Positions 55,437 to 63,895 of a stretch of DNA of 64,000 nt are shown piece by piece. The stretch lies in the NCBI RefSeq assembly GCF_024345795.1, contig NZ_JAGQBU010000005.1, forward strand, positions 1 to 64,000, in the 5' to 3' direction. Position 1 is the first letter of the stretch. The number at the start of each line of letters is the position of its first letter. The translations under genes were made by a program, and so were the position numbers. Origin of the DNA: Synechococcus sp. J7-Johnson. GTDB lineage: Bacteria > Cyanobacteriota > Cyanobacteriia > PCC-6307 > Cyanobiaceae. The notes under the pieces are model-generated. The model did not search any database and had not been told where the DNA came from. It was given only the letters and a program-made list of their open reading frames with translations.

Positions 55437-56741
55437 ATGACCATCGGCATCGGCTTGCTCGGTCTGGGCACGGTGGGAGCCGGAGTCGCCGAGATACTCA
55501 CCTCCCCAGGCGGGCGCCATCCACTGGTGGCGGAGCTGGAGCTGCGGCGCATCGCCGTGCGCGATCCGAACCGCCCCCGGCCCGTGGCCCTGCCTCCCGA
55601 GCTGCTCAGCACCGACCCGGAGGAGGTAGTGAACGATCCCTCGGTGGAGATCGTCGTGGAGGTGATGGGTGGGCTGGAGCCGGCCCGCAGCCTGATCCTC
55701 GCGGCCATTGCCGCGGGCAAGTCGGTGGTGACGGCCAACAAGGCCGTGATCGCCCGCCATGGCGAGGAAATCGCCGATGCCGCAGCCCGCCAAGGGGTTT
55801 ACGTGCTGATCGAAGCGGCGGTGGGCGGAGGCATTCCCATCATCGAACCCCTCAAGCAATCCCTTGGAGGCAACCGCATCCAACGGGTGAGCGGCATCAT
55901 CAACGGCACCACCAATTACATCCTCAGCCGCATGACGGATGAGGGGGCTGCGTACACCGAGGTCCTGGCGGAGGCCCAGAAGCTGGGTTACGCCGAAGCC
56001 GATCCCGCCGCCGATGTGGGGGGCCATGATGCGGCAGACAAAATCGCGATTCTCGCCGGGCTGGCCTACGGCGGCTCGGTGGAGCGTTCCTTGATTCCCA
56101 CCGTCGGCATCAGTGACCTGCAGGCGAGGGATGTGAGCTACGCCAGCCAGCTGGGCTACCGGGTGAAACTGCTGGCTGTGGCCCAGCACCTTGGCACTGC
56201 GGCAGATGGCAGCGAATGCCTCGATGTGCGTGTGCACCCGACGCTCGTCCCCTCTGACCATCCTCTGGCGGTGGTCAATGGGGTCAACAACGCGATCCTG
56301 GTTGAGGGAGATCCCGTGGGGCGGGTGATGTTCTACGGCCCGGGGGCAGGGGCAGGCCCCACCGCTTCGGCCGTGGTGGCCGACATCCTCAACATCGCCG
56401 GCATCCGCCAGATGGGCGGCACCGGCGGAGGGCTGGATCCCCTGCTGGCGGCCAGCCGCTGGCGCCGCTGCAGCCTGGTGGAGACTTCCCGCACCAGCCA
56501 CCGGAATTACGTGCGCCTGCAGACCAGCGACCAGGCCGGAGTGATCGGCCGCATCGGCAGTTGCTTCGGCCACGAAGACGTCTCGATCCAATCGATCGTG
56601 CAGCTGGAGGCCAGCGGCGGACAGGCTGAAATCGTGGTGATCACCCACGAGGTGGAGGAGGCCCGATTCCAGGCGGCCCTGGCCGCGATCCAGGCTCTCT
56701 CAGGGGTCCAGAGCGTGGCAGCCTGCCTGCGCACCCTCTGA
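55437..56741 (+). CDS. hom: Homoserine dehydrogenase
   Basis: The enzyme reduces aspartate semialdehyde to homoserine, leading to threonine, methionine and isoleucine. The 434-residue protein has an N-terminal NAD(P) site GLLGLGTVGAGVAEIL (residues 5-20), the catalytic region GIINGTTNYILSRM with AYTEVLAEAQKLGYAEADP, and a C-terminal ACT domain (VRLQTSDQAGVIGRIGSCFG) for feedback control by threonine. The length is typical for the monofunctional enzyme. Confidence 0.95.
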   Translation: MTIGIGLLGLGTVGAGVAEILTSPGGRHPLVAELELRRIAVRDPNRPRPVALPPELLSTDPEEVVNDPSVEIVVEVMGGLEPARSLILAAIAAGKSVVTANKAVIARHGEEIADAAARQGVYVLIEAAVGGGIPIIEPLKQSLGGNRIQRVSGIINGTTNYILSRMTDEGAAYTEVLAEAQKLGYAEADPAADVGGHDAADKIAILAGLAYGGSVERSLIPTVGISDLQARDVSYASQLGYRVKLLAVAQHLGTAADGSECLDVRVHPTLVPSDHPLAVVNGVNNAILVEGDPVGRVMFYGPGAGAGPTASAVVADILNIAGIRQMGGTGGGLDPLLAASRWRRCSLVETSRTSHRNYVRLQTSDQAGVIGRIGSCFGHEDVSIQSIVQLEASGGQAEIVVITHEVEEARFQAALAAIQALSGVQSVAACLRTL

Positions 56742-56800
56742 GGCCCTGAGGCCATCAGCAGACCTGCTGGCGGCCAAAACGAGCGCTCATGCGGCAGCGG

Positions 56801-56831
56801 TTGACGAGCAGGGGCAGAGCAGGGCCAATAT
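56801..56831 (+). promoter_or_regulatory. Candidate promoter of the intergenic RNA downstream of hom
   Basis: TTGACG (56801-56806) and CAATAT (56826-56831) are separated by 19 bp and resemble sigma70 -35 and -10 boxes. A transcript would begin near 56838. This is one of the few places in the window where a plausible -35 box is visible. Confidence 0.35.
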
Positions 56832-56837
56832 GGAAAC

Positions 56838-56947
56838 ATTCCTTCACCAGCATCCGGATGCTCATCCGCTCACCTGGCAGCGCACGTTGTCCAGGTTGAA
56901 CGCCACCTGAGCCACCCCTGCGAAATCCTGAGCCGACAACGGCTTTT
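56838..56947 (+). ncRNA. Candidate structured small RNA between hom and the following gene
   Basis: The 299-bp gap after hom has no convincing open frame. It contains in order a promoter-like sequence, a perfect 14-bp palindrome AGCATCCGGATGCT (56849-56862) that folds as a five-pair stem with a CCGG loop, an ACCTGG/CCAGGT stem with a 13-nt loop (56873-56897), and a terminator ending at 56947. The order resembles a free-standing small RNA of about 110 nt. GGAAACA, a motif I recall from the cyanobacterial Yfr2 family, is at 56832-56838, just before the predicted RNA start. Family membership is therefore unclear; the ends are estimates. Confidence 0.35.
56931..56947 (+). terminator. Rho-independent terminator downstream of hom
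   Basis: AGCCG and CGGCT form a five-pair stem with loop ACAA, followed by TTTT. It could end the candidate small RNA or the hom transcript. The stem is short, so strength is doubtful. Confidence 0.5.
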
Positions 56948-56994
56948 CCCCATTCCTTCGCTTCCCGGTACCCAGCCCTGTCCCTCGCCCCTGC

Positions 56995-57012
56995 CAGCCC
57001 TGATCAGGGCTG
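56995..57012. promoter_or_regulatory. Perfect 18-bp palindrome upstream of the small gene at 57041
   Basis: CAGCCCTGATCAGGGCTG is a perfect inverted repeat with centre TGATCA, 28 bp before the ATG at 57041. Its position suits a dimeric transcription-factor operator or a 5'-leader hairpin. No T-run follows, which argues against a terminator. Confidence 0.35.
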
Positions 57013-57040
57013 CCGTTCGCCCCACAACCCAGCGACCGCC

Positions 57041-57271
57041 ATGACCCTCCATCAGGGTGACTGCGTTCACCTCAGTGCCGACATGGCCCTCAGCGCCGGA
57101 CCCACGAGCGATGGCCTGTATCAGGTGATCGGTGTAGATGCACCCCATGACCGCTGCTGGGTGCGTCGCTGGCCCCTGGCGCGGCACGGCTCTCCGGTGT
57201 TCGAGGTGTCGATCCGCCAGGTGGAACTTAATCACCTGCCCCATTCCCAGAGCTGCCCGTCGCGGTCTTGA
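57041..57271 (+). CDS. Small protein, unknown function
   Basis: The 76-residue protein starts MTLHQGDCVHLSADMALSAG and continues with a strand-rich GLYQVIGVDAPHDRCWVRRWPL and FEVSIRQVELNHLPH. It looks like a small beta-barrel with two Cys and several His residues. There is no signal peptide or membrane helix. Codon use and the compact fold support a real gene, but I do not recognise a family. Confidence 0.55.
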   Translation: MTLHQGDCVHLSADMALSAGPTSDGLYQVIGVDAPHDRCWVRRWPLARHGSPVFEVSIRQVELNHLPHSQSCPSRS

Positions 57272-57309
57272 ATGGGGGCCTCTGAGCACCCAGGAGCCTC
57301 CTGAACGCT

Positions 57310-58905
57310 TTGCCTGGCTTGAAGCGGCTGCGCACGGTGTCCTTGCTGGCCATCCTGATGGGGGCCCTGCTGGGTTGTCAGCCCCAAGGCCCCGGGGGGC
57401 GGCTGGTGGTGGGCAGCCGCACCAGAATCGACTCTGTGGACCCGGCTGCCACCTACAGCTTCGGGGCTCTCCAGCTGATCAGCGCCATCGGCGATCCGCT
57501 CTACGCGATCGATGCCAAGGGTCAGCTGGAACCACGGCTGGCCACGGCCCTGCCGAAGCTGAGTCCGGATCGGCTCACCGCCTGGGTGCCGTTGCGGCAG
57601 GGAGTGCGCTTCCACGACGGCACCCGCTTCGATGCCGCCGCCATGGTGTTCACCCTGGAGCGGTTTCTGGCCATCGGCAAGCTCAGCTATCTACTGGGTG
57701 ATCGCATCGTTTCGGTGCGGGCCAGCGGCAGCCATGAGCTGGAACTGAAGCTGCGGCGCCCCTTCACCGCCCTGCCCCAGCTGCTGAGCGCAGTCAGTCT
57801 CACGCCCCTTTCCCCCACTGCGTACCGAAGCCACGACAAGCGCTTCCTCAATGACCGCTTCGTGGGCACCGGCCCCTACAAGCTCACCTTCTTCGCCGAT
57901 CAGCAGCAGCGGCTGGAGCCCTTCAGCGACTACTGGGGGGAGCGTCCAGCCAACAACGGGCTTGACCTGGTCAACCTCAGCAACTCCACGGCCCTCTACG
58001 GGGCCCTGCGCAGCGGCGAGGTGGATGTACTACTCTCCACCAGCCTGGAGGGCGACCAGCAGCTCTCCCTGCACCAGGACGCCCAACGGGGGCGCTTGCT
58101 GGAAGGGGTGGGACCGGCGCTGGAGATCGGGTACCTGACCCTGCTCAGCGACCAGCCTCCCCTGGAGAACCCGCTGGTGCGCCGTGCCATTGCCCACAGC
58201 CTTGACCACGAACTGATCAGCCGGCGGGTGACCCATGGCCTGCGGCCGCCGCTGCGTGATCTGGTACCGCCCAGCCTGAGCGGCTCCGAACCGACGGCCT
58301 GGCCGGCCTACGACCCAGCGCAGGCGCGGCGCCTGTTTGAGCAGGCCGGCTACTGCCGGGGCCGAACGCTGAACCTGCCCTTCACCTTCCGCTCCAACAT
58401 CCCAGCCGACAAACTCTTCGCCCTGATCTGGAAGGAACAGCTGCGCCGGGATCTGGGTGATTGCATCGTTCTGGAGGTGAGCGGCATGGAATCCACCACG
58501 GCCTACCGTCAGCTTGGAGAGGGGGCTTTCGCCTCGATCCTGCTGGAGTGGATGGGCGACTACCCCGACGCCGACAACTACCTGCAGCCGCTGCTGGGCT
58601 GCAACAAGGCCGTGGGCTATCGCTGCCTGGAAGGACCCAGTGCCGCCAGCGGCAGCTTCTGGACCCGCCCTGGCCTGAACGAGGAGCTGCTCCTCAGCCA
58701 GAGCCTGGAGGGAAGCGAGCGGATCGAGCTGCTGCAGCGTCTGCAGCGGGACACCGCCGCCGCCGCCCCCTACATCCCGGTCTGGCTGGTGGCGCCGCGG
58801 GCATGGGCCCAGGCCAGCCTGAGCACTCCGGTGTTCGATGGTTCCGGCCGCGTGATGCTCAGCCAGCTTCAGCAGCGGCCTGCCGCTTCGAGGCCTGCGC
58901 CATGA
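57310..58905 (+). CDS. Peptide/nickel-type ABC transporter substrate-binding lipoprotein
   Basis: The 531-residue protein is a family 5 (DppA/OppA/NikA) binding protein. It has a lipoprotein signal with lipobox LLGC (Cys near residue 22), the N-terminal RIDSVDPAATYSFGALQLISA, LRQGVRFHDGTRFDAAAMVFTLERF, FVGTGPYKL and YPDADNYLQPLL. It would bind a peptide or similar solute outside the inner membrane. The TTG start at 57310 places the signal peptide correctly. It overlaps the permease gene by 4 bp (ATGA). Confidence 0.9.
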   Translation: MPGLKRLRTVSLLAILMGALLGCQPQGPGGRLVVGSRTRIDSVDPAATYSFGALQLISAIGDPLYAIDAKGQLEPRLATALPKLSPDRLTAWVPLRQGVRFHDGTRFDAAAMVFTLERFLAIGKLSYLLGDRIVSVRASGSHELELKLRRPFTALPQLLSAVSLTPLSPTAYRSHDKRFLNDRFVGTGPYKLTFFADQQQRLEPFSDYWGERPANNGLDLVNLSNSTALYGALRSGEVDVLLSTSLEGDQQLSLHQDAQRGRLLEGVGPALEIGYLTLLSDQPPLENPLVRRAIAHSLDHELISRRVTHGLRPPLRDLVPPSLSGSEPTAWPAYDPAQARRLFEQAGYCRGRTLNLPFTFRSNIPADKLFALIWKEQLRRDLGDCIVLEVSGMESTTAYRQLGEGAFASILLEWMGDYPDADNYLQPLLGCNKAVGYRCLEGPSAASGSFWTRPGLNEELLLSQSLEGSERIELLQRLQRDTAAAAPYIPVWLVAPRAWAQASLSTPVFDGSGRVMLSQLQQRPAASRPAP

Positions 58906-59921
58906 GCCGCCGCCGTCAGCTGCTGGGCTACCTGGGCAGCCGGCTGCTGCTCGCTCCTGTGATGCTCTGGCTGATCGCCACTCTGGTGTTTCTGCTGCTG
59001 CGGCTGGCGCCTGGGGATCCCATCGACGCCCTGCTGGGCACACGGGCGCCGGAGGCGGCGCGTCAGGCCCTGCGCCAGCAGTTGGGGCTCGACCAGCCCC
59101 TGCCGGCTCAATACGGCCACTTCCTGGCCGATCTGGTCAAGGGGAATCTGGGGGAATCGCTCACCAACCAGACCCCGGTGCTGGAGGTGATCCGCCAGAG
59201 CCTGCCGGCCAGCCTCGAACTGGGACTGTGTGCGCTGCTGATCGCCGCAGTGCTGGGGTTGGCGGTGGGCTTCAGCGGCATCGCTCGCCCCGAGGGCAGG
59301 CTCGATCTGGCAGGCCGGCTCTATGGCATCGGCACCTATGCCCTGCCGCCGTTCTGGGCCGCGATGGTGATCCAGCTGATCTTCGCCGTCTGGCTGGGCT
59401 GGCTGCCGGTGGGAGGGCGCTTCCCCGCCACCCTGATGCCCCCCAGCGGCAGCGGCTTTTATCTGCTTGACAGCCTGCGTGCCGCCAATCCCCAGCAGCT
59501 GGCCGGCAGCCTGCGGCACCTGGTGCTGCCCGCCAGCACCCTGGGCCTGCTGCTCAGCGGCATCTTCGCCAACGCCCTGCGACTCAACCTCCGCAGGGTG
59601 CTGCGCTCCGACTACGTGGAAGCGGCCCGCAGCCGGGGGCTTAGTGAAACCCGGGTGGTGCTGCGCCATGCCCTGCCAAATGCACTGCTGCCGGTGCTCA
59701 CGATCACCGGTATCACCGTGGCGTCTCTGATCGGCGGCGCCCTGCTGATCGAGGTCACCTACTCCTGGCCAGGCATCGCCTTCCGACTTCAGGAGGCCAT
59801 CGGCCAGCGCGACTACCCCCTGGTGCAGGGGATTGTGGTGGTGGTGGCGGCCCTGGTGGTGCTGGTGAGCGTGACGGTGGACATGCTGGTGGCGGTGCTG
59901 GATCCACGTATCCGCTTCTGA
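58902..59921 (+). CDS. Peptide-type ABC transporter permease (DppB-like)
   Basis: The 339-residue inner-membrane protein has six helices and DppB features: RLAPGDPIDALLG near residue 34, LGLDQPLPAQYGHFL, GNLGESLTNQTPVLE, and the EAA loop DYVEAARSRGLSETRVVLRHALPN followed by EVTYSWPGIAF. It pairs with the preceding binding protein (ATGA overlap). No DppC, DppD or DppF gene follows; a convergent hydrolase gene comes next. Confidence 0.92.
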   Translation: MSRRRQLLGYLGSRLLLAPVMLWLIATLVFLLLRLAPGDPIDALLGTRAPEAARQALRQQLGLDQPLPAQYGHFLADLVKGNLGESLTNQTPVLEVIRQSLPASLELGLCALLIAAVLGLAVGFSGIARPEGRLDLAGRLYGIGTYALPPFWAAMVIQLIFAVWLGWLPVGGRFPATLMPPSGSGFYLLDSLRAANPQQLAGSLRHLVLPASTLGLLLSGIFANALRLNLRRVLRSDYVEAARSRGLSETRVVLRHALPNALLPVLTITGITVASLIGGALLIEVTYSWPGIAFRLQEAIGQRDYPLVQGIVVVVAALVVLVSVTVDMLVAVLDPRIRF

Positions 59922-59930
59922 GCCACGCCT

Positions 59931-61538
59931 TCAGCGGCCGATGCGACTGCGCCAGCGCCGGGCATTGCGGCCATCGAGCACATAGGCCGTCACGCCATCG
60001 CGGCTGCGGCGCTGAGGGGCCATCGGCACGGCCGTATCCACCGACGCCAGGAACTCGCTGGTGAGGCTGAGCAGCAGCTCCTGCACACGCACTGGCTCCA
60101 CTCCCACCAGGCCATCACCGAGCCGCCAGAGCGCCTGCTCGTGCTCCTTGACGCGCACCACGGAAAAGTGGCTGCCGCCCTCCACCATCACCAGACGGCT
60201 GCGTGGTTCCGGGTGCTGCAGGAACAGTGCCAGCTGCTCGCTCACCGGCGGGGTGACCAGATCCAGCCCGCCGCCTGTGATCAGCAGCGGGGCCTTGAGG
60301 CGCTCCAGACCACGGCCAGGCCAGAGCAGGCTGCCGAAGCCGTTCAGGCTCACCACGGCAGCCAGGGTTCTCGGCTGGCCGCTCGCCGGCTCAGGCAGGG
60401 GCACCTCCTGAAGCTGACATTGCAGCAACCTTGAGATGTTGATCAGGGGGATCACATCCAGAGCCCGGTCACAGCGGCGGGCCAGGCCCGGGAGCGGGCG
60501 CAGACCGGCCGCCAGCATTGCCGAAAGCCCCCCCAGGGAGTGGCCCATCAGCACCACCGAGTGGCCAAGTCGGGGAATCTGCCCCTGCCGTTCCGCCGCC
60601 AGGACCGCCTCCACATCTGCCAGACGATCGGGCAGGGTTTCAGCCCCTGGCGGGGGCCGCTGGCCATCGAGCATCTGGCGCACCGCCGTCTCGTTGCTGC
60701 CAGGGTGTTCGATCAGCACCACCGGCCAGCCCCGGGCCGCCAGGCCCTGGGCCATCCAGCCGAGCTGGGCACTACTGCCCCCCAGTCCCGGCATCAGCAC
60801 CACCCATGAGCCCTGGCGGGGCGTCACGGCCGGCCAGAGTTCCAGCTCCAGCGGGGCTGACCGGTGGGCCACCTTCAGGGCGATGGATCTGGGCCTGAGG
60901 TCAGGCTGAATCGCCGAGAGCCGTTCCCTGGTCGCTGAATCCTCCCGGAAGCGCAGCGGCAGGTCCCGCAATCTCTCCAGTGCCAGAGTCTGCTCCTCCA
61001 GCTGCTGCCGCCAGAGACCCGCGAGCTGCAGCAGCCCATCGAGATCGAGGGTTAGCTGGGGCGTGGGCACCGCCAGCAGTAGTTCCACGAACCGAATCGG
61101 CTCGGGCCGCTGCAGGCGCTCCCGCAGGGTGGTGAGCAGCATCACACCGCTGCCGGGCTTCCCTCCGGCGAACAGTTCGCCCACCTCCTGCAGCACCTGG
61201 CGGCCAGCCCAGCTCTGCAGCAGCTGCAGAGCGAAGCCCCGGTCAGGCAGCAGGGGTGCACGCAGCAAGGACAACAGATCATCGCGACTGCGCTCGTCGA
61301 GCAGCTCGAACCAGATGGCCAGTTCATTGCGGCTGCCCTTCGGGTCCCGGCTCCAGGCATCGAGCTGGTGCAGGTCGAGGGGCAGGGAGAGGCCATCGAG
61401 CTGCACATCCAGCCGGTCGGCGGCCCGAGCCGACGCTGCCAGCAGCGGCGTCAGCGAGCCCACCAGCAGACTGGTCAGGAGTGCCAGCCCCCGGCGAACG
61501 TGTTGTGACTGAGCCGCAGGCAGGAGCAAGCCAACCAA
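59931..61538 (-). CDS. Alpha/beta hydrolase with N-terminal DUF1400 domain
   Basis: The 535-residue protein has a signal peptide (RRGLALLTSLLVGSLTPLLAASARA, about residues 15-39), a DUF1400 domain (LDVQLDGLSLPLDLHQLDAW and the RDDLLSLLRAPLLPD region, about 42-160), and a C-terminal alpha/beta hydrolase with nucleophile elbow GHSLGG, an oxyanion-type segment MPGLGGSSAQ and a His in GGSHFSVV. It is probably an exported esterase or lipase; substrate unknown. The start is a weak TTG at 61538 and lies inside the divergent MFS gene, so the exact N-terminus is uncertain. Confidence 0.82.
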   Translation of the reverse strand: MVGLLLPAAQSQHVRRGLALLTSLLVGSLTPLLAASARAADRLDVQLDGLSLPLDLHQLDAWSRDPKGSRNELAIWFELLDERSRDDLLSLLRAPLLPDRGFALQLLQSWAGRQVLQEVGELFAGGKPGSGVMLLTTLRERLQRPEPIRFVELLLAVPTPQLTLDLDGLLQLAGLWRQQLEEQTLALERLRDLPLRFREDSATRERLSAIQPDLRPRSIALKVAHRSAPLELELWPAVTPRQGSWVVLMPGLGGSSAQLGWMAQGLAARGWPVVLIEHPGSNETAVRQMLDGQRPPPGAETLPDRLADVEAVLAAERQGQIPRLGHSVVLMGHSLGGLSAMLAAGLRPLPGLARRCDRALDVIPLINISRLLQCQLQEVPLPEPASGQPRTLAAVVSLNGFGSLLWPGRGLERLKAPLLITGGGLDLVTPPVSEQLALFLQHPEPRSRLVMVEGGSHFSVVRVKEHEQALWRLGDGLVGVEPVRVQELLLSLTSEFLASVDTAVPMAPQRRSRDGVTAYVLDGRNARRWRSRIGR

Positions 61539-62755
61539 TCTGGTGGCTCCAGTTTCCCGCGCCGCTGCGCGAGCTGACCCTGATCCGCCTGGTGGGCAGC
61601 TTCGGGGCTGGGGGGATCCTCTATCTCACTCCAGTGGTGTTCCACCAGGCGCAGTTCTCGGCCCTGGATGTGGGTCAGGGCCTGGCTGCCGCGGCACTGG
61701 CTGGCACCATGGGCCGGCTGCTGAGCGGCTGGTGGCTCGACCATGGCCTCAGCACCACCCGGCCGGTACTGCTGGCGGCCCTGATCTCAGTGCTGGCCGA
61801 CAGCCAGCTGTTCAGGGCTGAAACCTTCGCCGCCTTCGTGCTGGGGCAGGTGCTGCTGGGCATGGCGATGGGGATCTACTGGCCGGCGATCGAGCTGGCA
61901 GTGCCCCTGAGTGCGCCACCCCTGTCCAGCAGCCGTGCCTATGCCCTGGTCAGAACCGGTGATGCCCTGGGCGCGGCCCTGGGGGTGCTGCTGGGAGCCC
62001 TGCTGGCGAGCAGCCGGCACCTGCGCGGCATCTATCTGGTCGACATCGCCTGCATGGTGGTGGTGATCACCCTGCTGCTGCGCTCACCTCTGCCCGTGGC
62101 GGCCGCCAGCAGCGACGGGGATCGCCGGCTTGCCTGGCGCCAGTGGGTGAAGCCCCTGCTGCCCCTGCTGGGCGTGACTCTGCTGGCCACGGCCATGGTG
62201 TCGCTCCTGCAGAGCGCCCTGCCGCTGGATCTGGTTCGGGGTGGGCTGGAGCGGGCACCGCTGCCCGAGAGCCTCGGGGCCCTGCTGCTGGGCCTGCAGC
62301 TCAGCTTGCTGCTGCTGTTCCAGTGGCCCCTGGGGCGCTGGCTGTCGGAGCGGCGGGTGGCCTTTGGGCTGGGCTGGAGCCTGCTGGGCTTTGCACTCGG
62401 CAGCCTGCTGCTGGCCCTGTCAGCCCTGGGCTGGCAGAGCCTGCCCCTGCTGGTGTTGGCCCAGGTGCCACTGGCGGCAGCGGCGGCGGCCTTCCTTCCC
62501 ACCGCCAGTGAAGCGGTGATCGAAATCACTCCAGCAACGCACCAGGGGATGGCTCTGGCCCTGTTCTCCCAGTGCTTCGCAATCAGCTCCTTCGTGGCTC
62601 CCCTGGTGGGGGGCTGGCTGCTGGAAAACCAACGGCACGGAGCCGGCCTCTGGCTGCTGATGACGATGCTGAGCCTGCTGGGTCTGCTGCTGGTGGGGGA
62701 GCTGAACCGCTTCCATCCCCACCCCGGTCAGCGGCGGATCCAAGCGGGCCCCTGA
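61505..62755 (+). CDS. Major facilitator superfamily transporter
   Basis: The 416-residue membrane protein has about twelve helices and MFS motifs: GRLLSGWWLDHG (motif A-like, about residues 77-88), VLLGMAMGIYWPAIELAV, and the second-half counterpart PLGRWLSERRVAFGLG. The C-terminal half carries PTASEAVIEITPATHQGMAL. A drug or solute exporter is likely; substrate unknown. The start is taken as GTG at 61505, which overlaps the 5' end of the divergent hydrolase gene by 34 bp. Confidence 0.82.
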   Translation: MTEPQAGASQPIWWLQFPAPLRELTLIRLVGSFGAGGILYLTPVVFHQAQFSALDVGQGLAAAALAGTMGRLLSGWWLDHGLSTTRPVLLAALISVLADSQLFRAETFAAFVLGQVLLGMAMGIYWPAIELAVPLSAPPLSSSRAYALVRTGDALGAALGVLLGALLASSRHLRGIYLVDIACMVVVITLLLRSPLPVAAASSDGDRRLAWRQWVKPLLPLLGVTLLATAMVSLLQSALPLDLVRGGLERAPLPESLGALLLGLQLSLLLLFQWPLGRWLSERRVAFGLGWSLLGFALGSLLLALSALGWQSLPLLVLAQVPLAAAAAAFLPTASEAVIEITPATHQGMALALFSQCFAISSFVAPLVGGWLLENQRHGAGLWLLMTMLSLLGLLLVGELNRFHPHPGQRRIQAGP

Positions 62756-62769
62756 GCGATGGCGCCCCC

Positions 62770-63000
62770 TCAGGGGCCCTTGACCTGGGCGTCGGCATTG
62801 GCCTGCTGGGCGCGGATCCAGGCTTCCGACTCATGGGGGAGCGGCTCGGTGCCGTATTCCCAGTCGTCGTAGTCGGGGTCGTTGCGGATCCGCTGGTGCA
62901 GTTCCTTCTGAACCTCGAAGTTGTGGGGGTGATCGGCGGGAGCGGCCGGATCGATTGGCGCTTCCGGATCGTTGGCGGGAGACGTCTGGGATGTGGGCAT
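62770..63000 (-). CDS. Small acidic protein, unknown function
   Basis: The 76-residue protein starts MPTSQTSPANDPEAPIDPAA and has a conserved-looking second half HNFEVQKELHQRIRNDPDYD then DWEYGTEPLPHESEAWIRAQ. It is acidic, soluble and lacks a signal peptide. A longer frame upstream is antisense to the Anbu gene and is not real. The gene converges with the MFS gene (14-bp gap) and diverges from the Anbu gene. No family is recognised. Confidence 0.6.
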   Translation of the reverse strand: MPTSQTSPANDPEAPIDPAAPADHPHNFEVQKELHQRIRNDPDYDDWEYGTEPLPHESEAWIRAQQANADAQVKGP

Positions 63001-63111
63001 CACCGGCCACTGCAGCTGCTCCCATTGTCCCCCCTCAGCGGGGGCGCCGCCGGGACAGACGCTGGAGCGGGTCCGCCGTAAAAATGGAGCCGCCAAAGCA
63101 AAAATAAGACT

Positions 63112-63843
63112 GTGACGTATTGCGTGGGCATGCTGCTGCAGGAGGGTCTGGTGATGGCCTCCGATTCGCGCACCAATGCCGGCGTCGATGATTTCGCCAG
63201 GTTCTGCAAGATGACCACCTTTGAGCGGCCCGGTGATCGGGTGATCGTTCTGCTCAGTTCGGGCAGCCTGGCCGGCACCCAGGCGGTGGTGAGCCTGCTG
63301 CAACAGCGGGCCAGTCGCAACGACGGCAGCTCCACCCTGTGGACCGCCCAGACCCTGTTCGATGTGGCCATGCTGGTGTCGGATGCGATGCGCGACATCG
63401 AACATCGCGATGCCCCCTTCCTGGAGGGCAGTGCACTGAAATTCAACGCTTCCTTCATTCTGGGCGGCCAGATCAGGGGAGAAGTCCCGCGGTTGTTCCG
63501 CATCTATGCCGAAGGCAACTTCATCGAAGCTGGCGAAGACACACCCTTCCTGCAGACCGGCGAAGCGAAATACGGCAAGCCGATCATCGACCGTGTGATC
63601 ACCCCTGCCACGACATTGGCCGATGCCACCAAGTGCGTACTGGTGTCCTTCGATTCCACCATGCGCAGCAATCTGTCGGTGGGCATGCCGATCGACCTGA
63701 TCTGGTACGAGCGCGACAGCCTGGCCATTCGCCACAGGCGCCGCTTCCTCGATGGCGACCCCTACTTCTCAGCCCTGAGCACCGGCTGGAGCACAGGCGT
63801 ACGCCAGGCCTTCCGCGGACTTCCCGCTCTGGACTGGTCCTGA
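63112..63843 (+). CDS. Anbu-type proteasome-related peptidase
   Basis: The 243-residue protein is an N-terminal-nucleophile hydrolase of the Anbu family, related to HslV and proteasome beta subunits. After removal of Met the Thr nucleophile opens [21 protein letters not shown]. The conserved Asp (SDSRTNAG) and the Lys of FCKMT that complete the active site are present. Anbu subunits form open helical or ring assemblies; peptidase activity has been hard to detect. The GTG start at 63112 puts Thr directly after Met. In many bacteria Anbu lies in an operon with a transglutaminase, an alpha-E protein and an ATP-grasp protein; none is visible in this window. The spacer upstream is A-rich (TAAAAATGG near 63078). 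Confidence 0.9.
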   Translation: MTYCVGMLLQEGLVMASDSRTNAGVDDFARFCKMTTFERPGDRVIVLLSSGSLAGTQAVVSLLQQRASRNDGSSTLWTAQTLFDVAMLVSDAMRDIEHRDAPFLEGSALKFNASFILGGQIRGEVPRLFRIYAEGNFIEAGEDTPFLQTGEAKYGKPIIDRVITPATTLADATKCVLVSFDSTMRSNLSVGMPIDLIWYERDSLAIRHRRRFLDGDPYFSALSTGWSTGVRQAFRGLPALDWS

Positions 63844-63895
63844 GCCCTGCATTCAGAGTGAGCGAGTCAGGCAACCAGACATCCACATACCAGCC

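Noticed and set aside
56750-56775. Terminator right after hom (CAGCAG/CTGCTG hairpin)
   Set aside because: The stem is imperfect and followed by AAAAC instead of a T-run.
56830-56910. 26-codon open frame (METFLHQH...) in the gap after hom
   Set aside because: Too short, with no ribosome-binding site and coinciding with RNA-like stems; the non-coding reading fits better.
63001-63735. Upstream extension of the small acidic protein gene (minus strand) to more than 300 residues
   Set aside because: The extension is antisense to the Anbu gene; the ATG at 63000 starts the compact real protein.
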